A stretch of 5,810 nucleotides of DNA, taken from assembly GCA_016866895.1 (NCBI GenBank), contig VGKX01000074.1, positions 1 to 5,810 of the forward strand, in the 5' to 3' direction. This document shows, piece by piece, positions 5,751-5,810 of this stretch (position 1 is its first letter; every line of letters starts with the position of its first letter). The notes under the pieces are model-generated. The model was not told the DNA's origin and ran no database searches. It saw only the letters and a list, made by a program, of their open reading frames with translations. Origin of the DNA: Candidatus Parvarchaeota archaeon (lineage in GTDB: Archaea > Micrarchaeota > Micrarchaeia > Anstonellales > VGKX01). Both the position numbers and the translations under genes were made by a program.

Positions 5751-5810
5751 TTGAAGAAAAAACCGGAGTCGCATCACTCTAAAAAAGGAGTCGTGTTATT
5801 CAAAAAAGAA
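5751..5810 (+). CDS. Possible start of a gene cut by the window edge
   Basis: From the TTG at 5751 the frame stays open for the remaining 20 codons and gives a lysine-rich N-terminus, LKKKPESHHSKKGVVLFKKE. Its distance from the TATA box matches the leaderless layout of the glycosyltransferase gene. The ATG at 5746 is in another frame and stops after two codons. A GTG at 5793 in the same frame follows GGAG by only two bases, and a start beyond the window is equally possible. Product unknown; an untranslated leader or RNA gene cannot be excluded. Confidence 0.3.
   Translation, partial: MKKKPESHHSKKGVVLFKKE

Overview
The window looks like an archaeal chromosome segment. It encodes CDP-archaeol synthase (CarS), which makes an intermediate of archaeal ether lipids. 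The gene starts are preceded by archaeal-type TATA boxes, and several starts sit about 25-30 nt from the box with no Shine-Dalgarno sequence, as expected for leaderless mRNAs. The compact genes and long low-complexity charged proteins would fit a DPANN or small euryarchaeal lineage, but that placement is inference. I see no mobile element, CRISPR array, tRNA or rRNA.

Layout. (1) 1-762, minus: a signal peptide peptidase (SppA, family S49) with both catalytic residues in view; its C-terminus runs off the left edge. (2) 842-1381, plus: carS, divergent from sppA across 79 bp that hold one AT-rich promoter box. (3) 1449-3023, minus: a 524-residue protein with two membrane segments, an Ig-like ectodomain and a long cytoplasmic tail that is very acidic and then very basic; it converges on carS. 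(4) 3199-4464, minus: a 421-residue protein with a HEAT-like N-terminus, a disordered centre with a repeated SIEKLF motif, and a C-terminal OB-fold-like domain. (5) 4559-5377, plus: a family 2 glycosyltransferase, divergent from gene 4 across 94 bp with one TATA box per direction. (6) 5378-5745: about 370 bp without a credible gene, holding a T-tract, a hairpin with a UUCG tetraloop that may be a small RNA, and a second partly similar segment. (7) From about 5746: a probable gene start running off the right edge, behind a TATA box identical over 14 bp to that of the glycosyltransferase.

How they fit together. SppA, CarS, the membrane protein and possibly the glycosyltransferase act at or on the cell envelope: peptide clearance in the membrane, lipid headgroup activation, an unknown surface/cytoplasm-spanning role, and glycan or lipid glycosylation. 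Each gene appears to have its own promoter, so this is a neighbourhood and not one operon. The most novel content is the two uncharacterised minus-strand proteins and the structured non-coding stretch at the right. No known pathway ties these together from sequence alone.
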